The notes under the pieces were generated by a model. That model made no database searches and was not told the DNA's origin. It worked only from the letters and a program-made list of their open reading frames with translations. From NCBI RefSeq assembly GCF_937921625.1, contig NZ_CAKZTI010000014.1, positions 1-25,666 on the forward strand: 25,666 nucleotides of DNA, written 5' to 3'. Positions 7,802-15,310 of the stretch are shown piece by piece; the first letter of the stretch is position 1, and the number at the start of each line of letters is the position of its first letter. Position numbers and translations under genes: made by a program. The stretch comes from an uncultured Campylobacter sp. (GTDB lineage Bacteria > Campylobacterota > Campylobacteria > Campylobacterales > Campylobacteraceae).

Positions 7802-8626
7802 CTATTTTGCGTATTCGATGTTTAATTTGCCGAATAGCTCATTAGCCTTGTCATCAATTTTTTTGTTTACTTTGCTTGGAAGTAGCTGATTTTTGATGAG
7901 ATCTTTTACCTTTTCAAACGGCATAGTCTCAGCCTTTTTGCTGCTTTCTTTGTAGATTACATGATATCCGAATTGTGTCTTTACCGGCGTTTTGCTCATC
8001 TCACCATCTTTTAGCGCAAACGCCGCTTTTTCAAACTCCGGCACCATCATCCCTTTGCCAAAAGAGCCCAAATCGCCACCGTTTTCTTTCGCACTTGGAT
8101 CGATTGAAATTTCTTTGGCTAGCTTATTAAATTCCTCTTTTAAATTCTCTTTTTTGACTTTTGATAGCTTCGCAATCGCGTTTTTAGCAGCCTTTTCGTC
8201 TGCTACTAAGATATGACTTGCGGTAACGGAATCTGGTTGCATGAAATTTTGTTTATTTTCATCATAAATTTTTTTAGCTTCCTCGTCGCTGACGCTTACG
8301 TCTTTAGCCTGTTCGCGTTGCCATAGATTAAATGCGATGCCATCTTTAGCAAGCTCTAGCTGATGTTTATATTCGTCGCTGTTTTCAATACCTGATTTTT
8401 TCGCCTCTGCGATTAGAAGTTTGTATTTGATCAGATCATCGATTAGTTTTTTCTTCTCATCGGCGGTTGGTTCCTGTCCGCCGTGCTGCATACCTTGAGC
8501 CAAAAACGGTGCAACATCCTCATCCGTAATAGTGATATTTGCGTCTTTTGCAGTAGCCAAAACGCCTGCATTAAGCGAAGATATAGCCATAGCGGCAACA
8601 AAGCTGAAAGATAAAATTCTTTTCAT
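7802..8626 (-). CDS. peb4: PEB4-like periplasmic peptidyl-prolyl cis-trans isomerase (SurA/parvulin type)
   Basis: Periplasmic chaperone and proline isomerase of 274 residues that helps outer-membrane proteins fold. A signal peptide covers residues 1-20 (MKRILSFSFVAAMAISSLNA). A SurA-like helical N-terminal domain follows, with TADEKKKLIDDLIKYKLLIAEAKKSG. The parvulin domain occupies about residues 130-235: TASHILV, then NGGDLGSFGKGMMVPEFEKAAF, then TQFGYHVIY. These are the standard parvulin blocks. The C-terminal helix returns to the chaperone lobe. Overall it matches Campylobacter PEB4 (Cbf2) as I remember it. The start has AAAGGA upstream and a good -10 box at 8658-8663. It appears to be monocistronic, ending in the compound hairpin. 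Confidence 0.85.
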   Translation of the reverse strand: MKRILSFSFVAAMAISSLNAGVLATAKDANITITDEDVAPFLAQGMQHGGQEPTADEKKKLIDDLIKYKLLIAEAKKSGIENSDEYKHQLELAKDGIAFNLWQREQAKDVSVSDEEAKKIYDENKQNFMQPDSVTASHILVADEKAAKNAIAKLSKVKKENLKEEFNKLAKEISIDPSAKENGGDLGSFGKGMMVPEFEKAAFALKDGEMSKTPVKTQFGYHVIYKESSKKAETMPFEKVKDLIKNQLLPSKVNKKIDDKANELFGKLNIEYAK

Positions 8627-8657
8627 TATTTTTCCTTTATTCGGTAAATTTCGCGCA

Positions 8658-8663
8658 ATTATA
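8658..8663 (-). promoter_or_regulatory. -10 box of peb4
   Basis: TATAAT on the minus strand, preceded by a run of seven T and further T-rich blocks at roughly helical spacing. That is the classic Campylobacter sigma70 promoter without a -35 box. Predicted leader about 25 bases. Confidence 0.6.
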
Positions 8664-8697
8664 AAAAAAGATAGTAAATAAAATAGCGAATGCCAGC

Positions 8698-8726
8698 AAA
8701 TTCGGCGCGAATCCTGCGCCGAATTT
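8698..8726 (-). terminator. Rho-independent terminator of metQ
   Basis: A perfect 11-bp stem AAATTCGGCGC (8698-8708)/GCGCCGAATTT (8716-8726) with a 7-base loop lies 14 bases after the metQ stop on the minus strand. Its 3' arm ends in AATTT, giving a modest U tract. The core matches the dcuA terminator. Confidence 0.6.
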
Positions 8727-8740
8727 TAAAAAGAGGGGAG

Positions 8741-9517
8741 TTAAAACGATGGAATGATTGCGCCTTTATATTGCGTCTCGATAAACTTTTTCACTTTCTC
8801 ACTTTGGATCGCTTTATCTAGCGCCTTGATTTTAGGGCTGTTTTCGTTGCCTTCTTTAACGCTAATAACATTTGTGTAAGGGTTGCCCTCCGCCTTTTCT
8901 AAAAATAGCGAATCTTTGATCGGGTTTAAATTTGCGTTAAAGGCAAAATTTGAGTTGATGACTGCAATATCGACATCGCCCAGGGTGCGTGGAAGCGCGG
9001 CGCCTTCAAGCTCTAAAATTTCTAAATTTTTAGGATTTTTCGTGACATCTAACGGCGTGCGAAGCTTGGCGTTTTGATCAACTTCGATGAGCCCCGCGGC
9101 TACGAGCAGATCAAGAGCGCGGCTTTCGTTAGTCGGATCGTTCGGCACGGCAACTTTGGCACCGTTTTTAAGATCTTTTAAATTTTTAATCTTATGGCTG
9201 TAGATGCCCATCGGCTCTAAATGCACGCCTACGGTCGCTTTTAATTTTGTGCCTTTATTAGCGTTAAATTCCTCCATATACGGCACGTGCTGGAAAAATC
9301 CCGCATCCACGTCGCCGCTATCAGTAGCGAGGTTTGGGGTTACGTAGTCGTTAAAAACCTTGACCTCAAGATCGTAGCCTTGGGCTTTTAGATCAGGCTT
9401 AATCTGCTCTAAAATTTCGGCATGCGGTATCGGAGTAGCGGCGACTACGATTTTTTCGGCAAGAGCGAAGCTGACGACGCTGGCGCTAAGAAGCGAAGCG
9501 AGAAGAAATTTCTTCAT
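8741..9517 (-). CDS. metQ: Methionine ABC transporter substrate-binding protein MetQ (NlpA family)
   Basis: Binds methionine in the periplasm and delivers it to the MetNI transporter. 258 residues. A type I signal peptide ends ALA at about residue 20. The NlpA/MetQ fold is marked by KIVVAATPIPHAEIL, then FNDYVTPNLATDSGDVDAGFFQHVPYMEEFN, then VAVPNDPTNESRALDLL and ALPRTLGDVDIAVINSNFA. Unlike E. coli MetQ there is no lipobox; no cysteine occurs anywhere in the protein, so it should be a soluble periplasmic protein. It stands alone on the minus strand with a near-perfect sigma70 promoter, while metN lies 4 kb away on the other strand. Related NlpA proteins can bind other amino acids, but methionine is the most likely ligand. 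Confidence 0.88.
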   Translation of the reverse strand: MKKFLLASLLSASVVSFALAEKIVVAATPIPHAEILEQIKPDLKAQGYDLEVKVFNDYVTPNLATDSGDVDAGFFQHVPYMEEFNANKGTKLKATVGVHLEPMGIYSHKIKNLKDLKNGAKVAVPNDPTNESRALDLLVAAGLIEVDQNAKLRTPLDVTKNPKNLEILELEGAALPRTLGDVDIAVINSNFAFNANLNPIKDSLFLEKAEGNPYTNVISVKEGNENSPKIKALDKAIQSEKVKKFIETQYKGAIIPSF

Positions 9518-9547
9518 ATTTAATCCTTTTGGTTAAAATTTCGCGGT

Positions 9548-9576
9548 ATTATAGCAGGTAGAATTTTTAATGTCAA
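9548..9576 (-). promoter_or_regulatory. Full-consensus sigma70 promoter of metQ
   Basis: The minus strand reads TTGACA (9571-9576), exactly 17 bases (9554-9570), then TATAAT (9548-9553). Both hexamers are perfect matches to the general sigma70 consensus. The predicted start near 9541 gives a leader of about 23 bases with AAGGA before the ATG, which leaves no room for a riboswitch. Confidence 0.8.
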
Positions 9577-9662
9577 GCGTTTTTATATGATTTTTTAAAA
9601 TTTTATCTAAAATATTCCAAAATTCGATATTTCTATATATATTTAAATACTACATTTTATTG

Positions 9663-9668
9663 TATAAT
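9663..9668 (+). promoter_or_regulatory. -10 box of the valS transcription unit
   Basis: TGTATAAT (9661-9668) lies about 80 bases before the valS start, with A/T-rich DNA and no -35 consensus upstream. It faces away from the metQ promoter in the same 233-bp gap. Confidence 0.5.
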
Positions 9669-9750
9669 GCAGAATTGGCACGCTTTAATGAGCGCTTTAC
9701 ATAAATTCCGCTAAAATCGCAAAATTTAAAATTTTAAAAAAGGGCTGAAA

Positions 9751-12366
9751 ATGGCAGATTTTTACGACGCGAAAGCCGTAGAGGAGAGCTTTTATAAAAT
9801 TTGGGAGCAGCGCGGTTATTTCGAGATCGACGGCAATAAAGATATCCAGCAAAAAGGCAAAAACTTTTGCATTATGATGCCCCCTCCAAACGTCACCGGA
9901 GTGCTTCATATCGGGCATTCGCTCACTTTTACCTTGCAAGATATTATGACGCGATACAAGCGAATGGACGGCTACCGCACGCTGTGGCAGCCGGGGTTAG
10001 ACCACGCAGGCATTGCGACGCAAAATGTCGTCGAGCGCGAGCTTTTGGCGCAAGGGATCAAAAAAGAAGAGATAGGGCGCGAGGAGTTTTTAAAGCACGT
10101 TTGGCACTGGAAAGAGCAAAGCGGCGGGCAGATCGTAAAGCAGATGAAGCGCCTGGGCGTCACGCCCGCGTGGAGCAGACAGCGCTTCACGATGGACGAA
10201 GGGCTTAAAAACGCCGTTCGCAAAGCCTTCGTAAGCTTATACGACGCGGGGCTCATCGTGCGCGGAAACTACATGGTAAATTGGTGCACGCACGACGGCG
10301 CGCTAAGCGACGTGGAGGTAGAGCATAAGGAGAACAAGGGTAAACTCTATCATTTGCGTTATTACTTTGCGGACGGACAAGATAAATTTATCGTGGTCGC
10401 TACTACGCGCCCTGAGACCTACTTCGGCGACACCGCCGTCATGGTAAATCCCGCGGACGAACGCTATAAAAATTTGATCGGCAAAAAAGTCGTGCTGCCG
10501 CTAATCGGCCGCGAGATCGAGATCATCGCCGACGAATACGTCGATATGAGCTTCGGAACGGGTGCGGTTAAGGTCACGCCAGCGCACGATACCAACGACT
10601 ACGAGGTCGGCAAGCGCCACGAGCTGGAATTTATCACGGTATTTGACGAAAAAGGAATTTTAAACGAGCAGTGCGGTAAATTTCAAGGCTTAGAGCGACT
10701 TGCCGCGCGCGATCAGATCGTAGCGGAGCTTGAGCGGCTGGGCTTTATCGAAAAAATCGAGGACTACGAAAATCAAGTCGGCTACTGCTACCGCTGCAAA
10801 AATGTCGTCGAACCGTACATCTCGCAGCAGTGGTTCGTGCGCGCAGATATTGCAAAAGAGGCGATCTCTAAGGTAAATTCCGGCGCGGCGGAATTTTTCC
10901 CGAAGCACTGGATCAATAGCTTCAACGCCTGGATGCGTGAGTTGAAGGACTGGTGCATCAGTCGCCAGCTGTGGTGGGGGCATAGAATTCCCGTGTTTTA
11001 CTGCGACTGCGGCCATCGGTGGGCGGATGAGCGCGAGAGCCCTGATGCCTGCCCGAAATGCGGCGGTAAAAATTTTACTCAAGACCCCGACGTGCTCGAT
11101 ACATGGTTTTCAAGCGGTCTTTGGCCGATCAGTACGCTTGGCTGGGGTAACGGCGAGGCGCTGAAAAACGAGAAGTGGTTTGAAGAGGATTTGAGCGAAT
11201 TTTATCCGAATACCATGCTGATTACCGGCTTTGACATTTTATTTTTCTGGGTCGCGCGCATGATGTTTCAGTGCCAAAACGCCATGGGCGAGCTGCCGTT
11301 TCGCGACATCTATCTGCACGCCTTAGTTAAGGACAAAGACGGCAAAAAGATGAGCAAATCGAGCAAAAACGTAGTCGATCCGCTGCTAAAAATCGATGAA
11401 TTTAGCGCCGATATTTTGCGCTTTACGCTTACGATTTTGTGCGTGCAGGGGCGCGATCTGCGCCTTAGCGACGATAAGCTTTTGATATATCGAAATTTTA
11501 CGAATAAGCTTTATAACGCGAGCAAATTTTTGCTTTTAAACGCTTCTAAATTTGACGATTTAGACGCGGTGCGGATCAAAACGAGCCTCGGCAAATATAT
11601 GCTTTCGCGCTTTAACTGCTGCGTGGGCGCGGTGCGGGAAAATTTGGACGAATACCGCTTCAACGACGCTGCGACCGAGCTTTATAAGTTTTTTTGGGAC
11701 GAGTTTTGCGACTGGGGCATTGAGCTTAGCAAGGCGGACAAGGCCGCGATAGGCGAGCTAGGGATGATTTTTAAAGAAGCGATGAAGCTGCTAAGCCCGT
11801 TTATGCCGTTTCTAAGCGAGTATCTGTATCAGGAGCTAAGCGGCACGAAGCTGCAAGACGCGCGCTCCATCATGGTGATGAGATACCCACATCCTGGCGA
11901 GCGCGACGAGCGGATCGAGGAGCTGTTTTCGCTGCTAATCGAAGCGATCGTCAGCATTCGTCGCGCAAAGGCGACGATCGAGCTCGGCAATGCGCGCGTA
12001 GCCAAAGCCTACGTCAAATCTGCAGTCGATCTAAGCGCCGCTGCGGACTACATCAAAACGCTAGCAAAGGTCGATGAAGTGGAATTTACGCAGCAAAATA
12101 TCGCAAATTCCGCCCGCGACGTAAGCGAGAGCTTAGAAAGCTTTGTACCGCTTGAGGGGGTCGATCTTAGCGGCGTGATTTCGCGCCTTAACGCGCAAAA
12201 AGCGAAGCTGCAAAAAGAGATCGAAAAGCTCTCGGGCATGCTAAATAACGAGAAATTCGTGGCCTCCGCCCCGCAAGCCGTAGTCGAAGCCAACCGCGAA
12301 GGACTGCAAAGCGCGCAGGAGAAATTCGCCAAAGTATGCGACGAGCTAAAGGCGTTTGGCGAGTAG
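9751..12366 (+). CDS. valS: Valine--tRNA ligase
   Basis: Class I aminoacyl-tRNA synthetase of 871 residues, charging tRNA-Val in the cytoplasm. PPPNVTGVLHIGH puts the HIGH motif at residues 53-56, and KMSKS is at 533-537 within DGKKMSKSSKNVVDP. The editing (CP1) domain carries VATTRPETYFGDTAV. A CxxC pair (YCYRC) and a later cysteine cluster (FYCDC...CPKCGGK) probably bind zinc, as in other ValS enzymes. The anticodon-binding domain follows, and the last 70 residues form the ValS-type coiled coil (LNAQKAKLQKEIEKL). Length and domain order are complete. It appears to head a plus-strand unit with the 48-residue membrane protein, ddh and metN, with gaps of about 41, 58 and 43 bases. Confidence 0.97.
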   Translation: MADFYDAKAVEESFYKIWEQRGYFEIDGNKDIQQKGKNFCIMMPPPNVTGVLHIGHSLTFTLQDIMTRYKRMDGYRTLWQPGLDHAGIATQNVVERELLAQGIKKEEIGREEFLKHVWHWKEQSGGQIVKQMKRLGVTPAWSRQRFTMDEGLKNAVRKAFVSLYDAGLIVRGNYMVNWCTHDGALSDVEVEHKENKGKLYHLRYYFADGQDKFIVVATTRPETYFGDTAVMVNPADERYKNLIGKKVVLPLIGREIEIIADEYVDMSFGTGAVKVTPAHDTNDYEVGKRHELEFITVFDEKGILNEQCGKFQGLERLAARDQIVAELERLGFIEKIEDYENQVGYCYRCKNVVEPYISQQWFVRADIAKEAISKVNSGAAEFFPKHWINSFNAWMRELKDWCISRQLWWGHRIPVFYCDCGHRWADERESPDACPKCGGKNFTQDPDVLDTWFSSGLWPISTLGWGNGEALKNEKWFEEDLSEFYPNTMLITGFDILFFWVARMMFQCQNAMGELPFRDIYLHALVKDKDGKKMSKSSKNVVDPLLKIDEFSADILRFTLTILCVQGRDLRLSDDKLLIYRNFTNKLYNASKFLLLNASKFDDLDAVRIKTSLGKYMLSRFNCCVGAVRENLDEYRFNDAATELYKFFWDEFCDWGIELSKADKAAIGELGMIFKEAMKLLSPFMPFLSEYLYQELSGTKLQDARSIMVMRYPHPGERDERIEELFSLLIEAIVSIRRAKATIELGNARVAKAYVKSAVDLSAAADYIKTLAKVDEVEFTQQNIANSARDVSESLESFVPLEGVDLSGVISRLNAQKAKLQKEIEKLSGMLNNEKFVASAPQAVVEANREGLQSAQEKFAKVCDELKAFGE

Positions 12367-12407
12367 CCCGCTAGTTTGAGCTTAAATTTTAAATTAAGGA
12401 GAAAAAT

Positions 12408-12554
12408 ATGTCAAAGGGTAGTATCGGTGGATTTACTTTAGGCACGGTCATAGCCGTCGCACTATCATGGGGAGCCAATAAAAGCATAATGTGGGCGATA
12501 ATCCACGGATTTTTAAGTTGGTTATACGTGATTTATTATTTCTTACTTAGGTAA
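12408..12554 (+). CDS. Small membrane protein of 48 residues
   Basis: ATG 12408 to TAA 12552. AAGGAG lies six bases before the ATG, among the best ribosome sites in the window, and codon use is ordinary. The protein has two likely membrane segments: TLGTVIAVALSWG (about 10-22) and IMWAIIHGFLSWLYVIYYFLL (about 27-47), joined by a short ANKS turn, so it should form a helical hairpin in the inner membrane. The S-W-x-x-N-x-S-x-x-W-A-x-x-H-x-x-x-x-W-x-Y-V-x-Y spacing gives it a conserved look. I have a vague memory of similar tiny proteins in other bacteria but can assign no function. It sits between valS and ddh in the same direction, probably co-transcribed. Confidence 0.7.
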   Translation: MSKGSIGGFTLGTVIAVALSWGANKSIMWAIIHGFLSWLYVIYYFLLR

Positions 12555-12612
12555 AATTTCATCGGCGGCGCTCCGTTTTACGCGCTAAATTTTAAAATTT
12601 GAAGGATAAAAA

Positions 12613-13599
12613 ATGAGCGAAAAAATAAAAATAGCGGTTTTGGGATATGGAAATTTGGGTCGCGGCGTAGAGCTTGCCGCGCGAAATAGCAAGGATTTGC
12701 AGCTTTCGGCGGTGTTTTCTCGCCGCGAGCCACACAGTGTGCAAACATACGGCGCGCCAGTATTTAGCGCGGATGAAATTTTATCGCACAAGGGCGAATT
12801 TGACGTTTTAGTTCTTTGCGGCGGTAGCGCGACGGATCTGCCGACGCAGACGCCCGAGTTTGCGCAGAGCTTTAACGTCGTAGATAGCTTCGATACGCAC
12901 GCAAAAATACCTGAGCACTTCGCCGCGGTAGACGCCGCCGCCAAAGCGGGCGGAAAAGTTGGTATCATCGCCGTAGGCTGGGATCCGGGACTGTTTTCGC
13001 TAAGCCGCCTATTTGGCGAGAGCGTGCTAGAAAACGGCAGCAGCTACACATTTTGGGGTAAAGGCGTAAGCCAAGGCCACTCAGACGCCATCCGCAGGAT
13101 CGAGGGCGTCGTGGACGCACGCCAATACACCGTGCCGATAGAAAGCGCCTTGGAACGAGTCCGTGCGGGCGAAAACCCAAAACTTAGCACGCGCGAAAAA
13201 CACCTGCGCGAGTGCTACGTAGTGGCGCAGGACGGCGCCGATAAAGCGCGCATCGAGCGTGAGATAAAAACGATGCCCAATTACTTCGCCGACTATGACA
13301 CGAGCGTGCATTTCGTAGATCTTGCGACGCTTAAAAAAGAGCACGGCGGCATACCTCACGGAGGATTCGTTTTGCGAAGCGGAGTAACGGGCGAGCATGG
13401 AGAAAATAAACACCTGATCGAGTTTTTGCTAAAGCTTGACTCAAATCCAGAATTTACCGCAAGCGTGCTCGTAGCTTACGCCCGCGCGGCGTATCGTTTG
13501 GCGCAAAAAGGCGAGTGCGGCGCGTTTAGCGTGTTTGACATCGCTCCGGCGCTTCTTTCGCCAAAGAGCGCAGATGAGTTAAGGCGCGAAATTTTATAA
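12613..13599 (+). CDS. ddh: meso-Diaminopimelate D-dehydrogenase
   Basis: NADPH-dependent enzyme of 328 residues that interconverts L-tetrahydrodipicolinate plus ammonia and meso-diaminopimelate, giving a one-step route to the peptidoglycan/lysine precursor. A Rossmann motif GYGNLGRG is at about residues 11-18. Family marks are CGGSATDLPTQTPEFAQ, VDSFDTHAKIP, the VGWDPGLFSLSRLFGE block, FWGKGVSQGHSDAIRRIEGV and the HGGFVLRSG stretch. Length and order match known Ddh. The ATG has GAAGGA upstream. Most Campylobacterota make diaminopimelate by the succinylase route, so this enzyme may be supplementary or acquired. Codon use looks like that of its neighbours. metN follows after 43 bases. Confidence 0.88.
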   Translation: MSEKIKIAVLGYGNLGRGVELAARNSKDLQLSAVFSRREPHSVQTYGAPVFSADEILSHKGEFDVLVLCGGSATDLPTQTPEFAQSFNVVDSFDTHAKIPEHFAAVDAAAKAGGKVGIIAVGWDPGLFSLSRLFGESVLENGSSYTFWGKGVSQGHSDAIRRIEGVVDARQYTVPIESALERVRAGENPKLSTREKHLRECYVVAQDGADKARIEREIKTMPNYFADYDTSVHFVDLATLKKEHGGIPHGGFVLRSGVTGEHGENKHLIEFLLKLDSNPEFTASVLVAYARAAYRLAQKGECGAFSVFDIAPALLSPKSADELRREIL

Positions 13600-13642
13600 A
13601 TTTTTGGAGCGTTTCGGCGGAATTATGAACGAGGAAATCTGA

Positions 13643-14632
13643 GTGATAAAGATAGAGAATTTAAAGAAATTTTACGGCAAAACCTGCGTGATCGACGATG
13701 TGAGCTTAGAAGTAAAGCAGGGCGAAATTTTTGCCATCGTCGGCCGCAGCGGTGCGGGTAAAAGCACGCTGCTGCGCTGCATAAACGGGCTTGAGGACTA
13801 TCAAGAAGGAAGTCTCAAAGTAGAGGGCAGGGAGGTAAGAGAGCTAAGCGCCGCGCAGATCCGCGAGCTGCGCAAAAATATCGGTATGATTTTTCAACAC
13901 TTCGCGCTTATGAGCCGCCGCAGCGTCGCGCAAAACGTCGCCACGCCGTTAGCATTTTGGGGCTATTCGAAGGACCATACAAAGCGCCGCGTAGCCGAAC
14001 TTTTGGAGCTCGTGGGGCTTGCGGATAAAGCAAACGCCTACCCCGGCGAGCTTAGCGGCGGACAGAAACAGCGCGTGGCGATTGCGCGCGCGCTTGCATT
14101 AAGCCCTAAAATTTTGCTTTCCGACGAGGCGACCTCGGCGCTTGATCCTAATACCACCGCGCAAATTTTATCGCTTCTGCGCCGCATCAATCGCGAGCTA
14201 GGCATTACGATCGTGCTCGTTACGCACGAGATGGAGGTCGTAAAAGGCATCGCGCAGCGTGCGATCCTGCTTAAGGGCGGGCGCGTGAGCAACTCGGGCG
14301 ATATCGTCTCGCTGTTTCTGCACCCGGATGAGAATATGAAGGAGTTTTTGGGCGAGGAGGAGGTGCTTCCCGCAAGCGGCGTGAATATCAGGCTCTTTTT
14401 CCCGCCCGCAGTTGCGTTTGACAGCGTGATCACGCACATGGCGCGCGCTTTGGAGATAAATTTTAACATCGTCTGGGGCAAGCTCGAGCGCCTCGATAAA
14501 AACGTCGTCGGAAGCCTCGTGATCAACGTAGAGCCCGCTCACGTCGTGCGCGTGGAGGAGTTTATCAAAAACGCTGGCGTGATCTATGAGATCGTAAGCG
14601 AGGATGAGATCAAAAGCTGCGCCGCGATCTAG
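13643..14632 (+). CDS. metN: Methionine ABC transporter ATP-binding protein MetN
   Basis: ATPase of the methionine importer, 329 residues, on the cytoplasmic face of the inner membrane. Walker A GRSGAGKST is at 34-42, the Q-loop is in GMIFQHFALMSRRSVAQNV, the ABC signature LSGGQ is at 137-141, and Walker B plus D-loop (ILLSDEATSALD) are at about 158-169. The H-loop is in VLVTHEMEVVK. The C-terminal 75 residues form a NIL (ACT-like) domain, the methionine-sensing part that marks MetN. The GTG start is supported by GAGGAA seven bases upstream. No metI permease follows: 435 bases of non-coding DNA come next. The partner metQ is on the other strand at 8741-9517. Confidence 0.92.
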   Translation: MIKIENLKKFYGKTCVIDDVSLEVKQGEIFAIVGRSGAGKSTLLRCINGLEDYQEGSLKVEGREVRELSAAQIRELRKNIGMIFQHFALMSRRSVAQNVATPLAFWGYSKDHTKRRVAELLELVGLADKANAYPGELSGGQKQRVAIARALALSPKILLSDEATSALDPNTTAQILSLLRRINRELGITIVLVTHEMEVVKGIAQRAILLKGGRVSNSGDIVSLFLHPDENMKEFLGEEEVLPASGVNIRLFFPPAVAFDSVITHMARALEINFNIVWGKLERLDKNVVGSLVINVEPAHVVRVEEFIKNAGVIYEIVSEDEIKSCAAI

Positions 14633-15005
14633 GTGCGATTTCGCGCCCTGTGCGCTTGCGCCGCACTAAATTTAAGGGCTTACGCGGCATGGCTAATTTA
14701 AAAGCTCGGGCGAGGTCGCGAACTCAAAGGCTGGCTAGGCGTTTTAAATTTAACGATCGAGCCGTAGCATTATAAAATTTAATTAATTATGACGAGAGTG
14801 GTTTAAATTTCTATTTTGCCTCGATAAAATAAGCTCGGTGATGCGCTGTTGGCGTGCGCTCTGGCTAGCTTTGATTCGCGTTTAGAATTCGACTAGCCAT
14901 AGCGAGGCGATTTAAATTTCAGGGATCGCGACCGACCGAGCGCATTTAAGCCGCTCCGCGTTTGAAATTACAGGCGTTTAAATTTAAATTTGAATTTTTT
15001 CGGAA
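14633..15005. other. Gap between metN and the two-component unit, without a gene
   Basis: No coding sequence or recognisable metI remnant is seen. The first 40 bases (GTGCG...CGCAC, 14633-14665) can fold into a GC-rich stem and may end the metN transcript. AAATTT, GAATTC or GAATTT hexamers occur about ten times. The remainder is unremarkable. Confidence 0.4.
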
Positions 15006-15039
15006 TTTCACACTTACTTCACTTTTACGGAAGTATAAT
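15006..15039 (+). promoter_or_regulatory. DccR-type box and -10 element of the secreted protein/two-component unit
   Basis: T-TTCAC-ACTTAC-TTCAC-T at 15006-15023 is two TTCAC half-sites (15007-15011 and 15018-15022) spaced 11 bases apart. The repeat extends to 9 of 11 matches: TTCACACTTAC then TTCACTTTTAC. TATAAT follows at 15034-15039, so the box covers the -35 position (15011-15016). OmpR/PhoB-family regulators bind such 11-base tandem repeats. The wTTCAC-N6-TTCACw form is what I recall for the DccRS regulon of C. jejuni. The predicted start near 15046 is about 22 bases before the ATG. Confidence 0.65.
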
Positions 15040-15067
15040 TCCGCTAATTTTTTTTAAGGAGTACGTA

Positions 15068-15310
15068 ATGAAAAAACTTACTTTGTTTGCGCTTAGTGCG
15101 CTATTTGCTGGCACTTTTGCCGTAGCTGCCGATATGGGCATGAAAGATGAGATGAAGGACGCCAATACATCAATGCATAATGGTGCGAAAGAGGTGAAAG
15201 CTGAGATGAAACATATGAAGCACGAGACGCATGGTATGAAAAAAGATGCCGTTAAAAAGGGCTCTCATGCAAAAAAAGAGATGAAAAAAGAGATTAAAAA
15301 AGAGATGTAG
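15068..15310 (+). CDS. Small secreted Met/His/Lys-rich protein, first gene of a two-component operon
   Basis: 80 residues. I choose the ATG at 15068 because AAGGAG lies six bases upstream and it gives a clean signal peptide (MKKLTLFALSALFAGTFAVAA, residues 1-21). The mature part of about 59 residues contains about 16 Lys, 9 Met and 5 His, no Cys and no aromatic residue. It is built of loose repeats (MKDEMKDA, AEMKHMKHE, KKEMKKEIKKEM) that should form a highly charged helix. Its TAG stop shares its G with the GTG of the response-regulator gene, implying coupled translation. The upstream box suggests the unit is controlled by its own regulator. Possible roles are copper/metal binding (Met and His), acid or cationic stress protection as for Asr-like proteins, or acting as a ligand of the sensor kinase. 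Function is unproven. Confidence 0.75.
   Translation: MKKLTLFALSALFAGTFAVAADMGMKDEMKDANTSMHNGAKEVKAEMKHMKHETHGMKKDAVKKGSHAKKEMKKEIKKEM

Noticed and set aside
9518..9547. SAM or methionine riboswitch before metQ
   Set aside because: The predicted leader of about 23 bases is too short.
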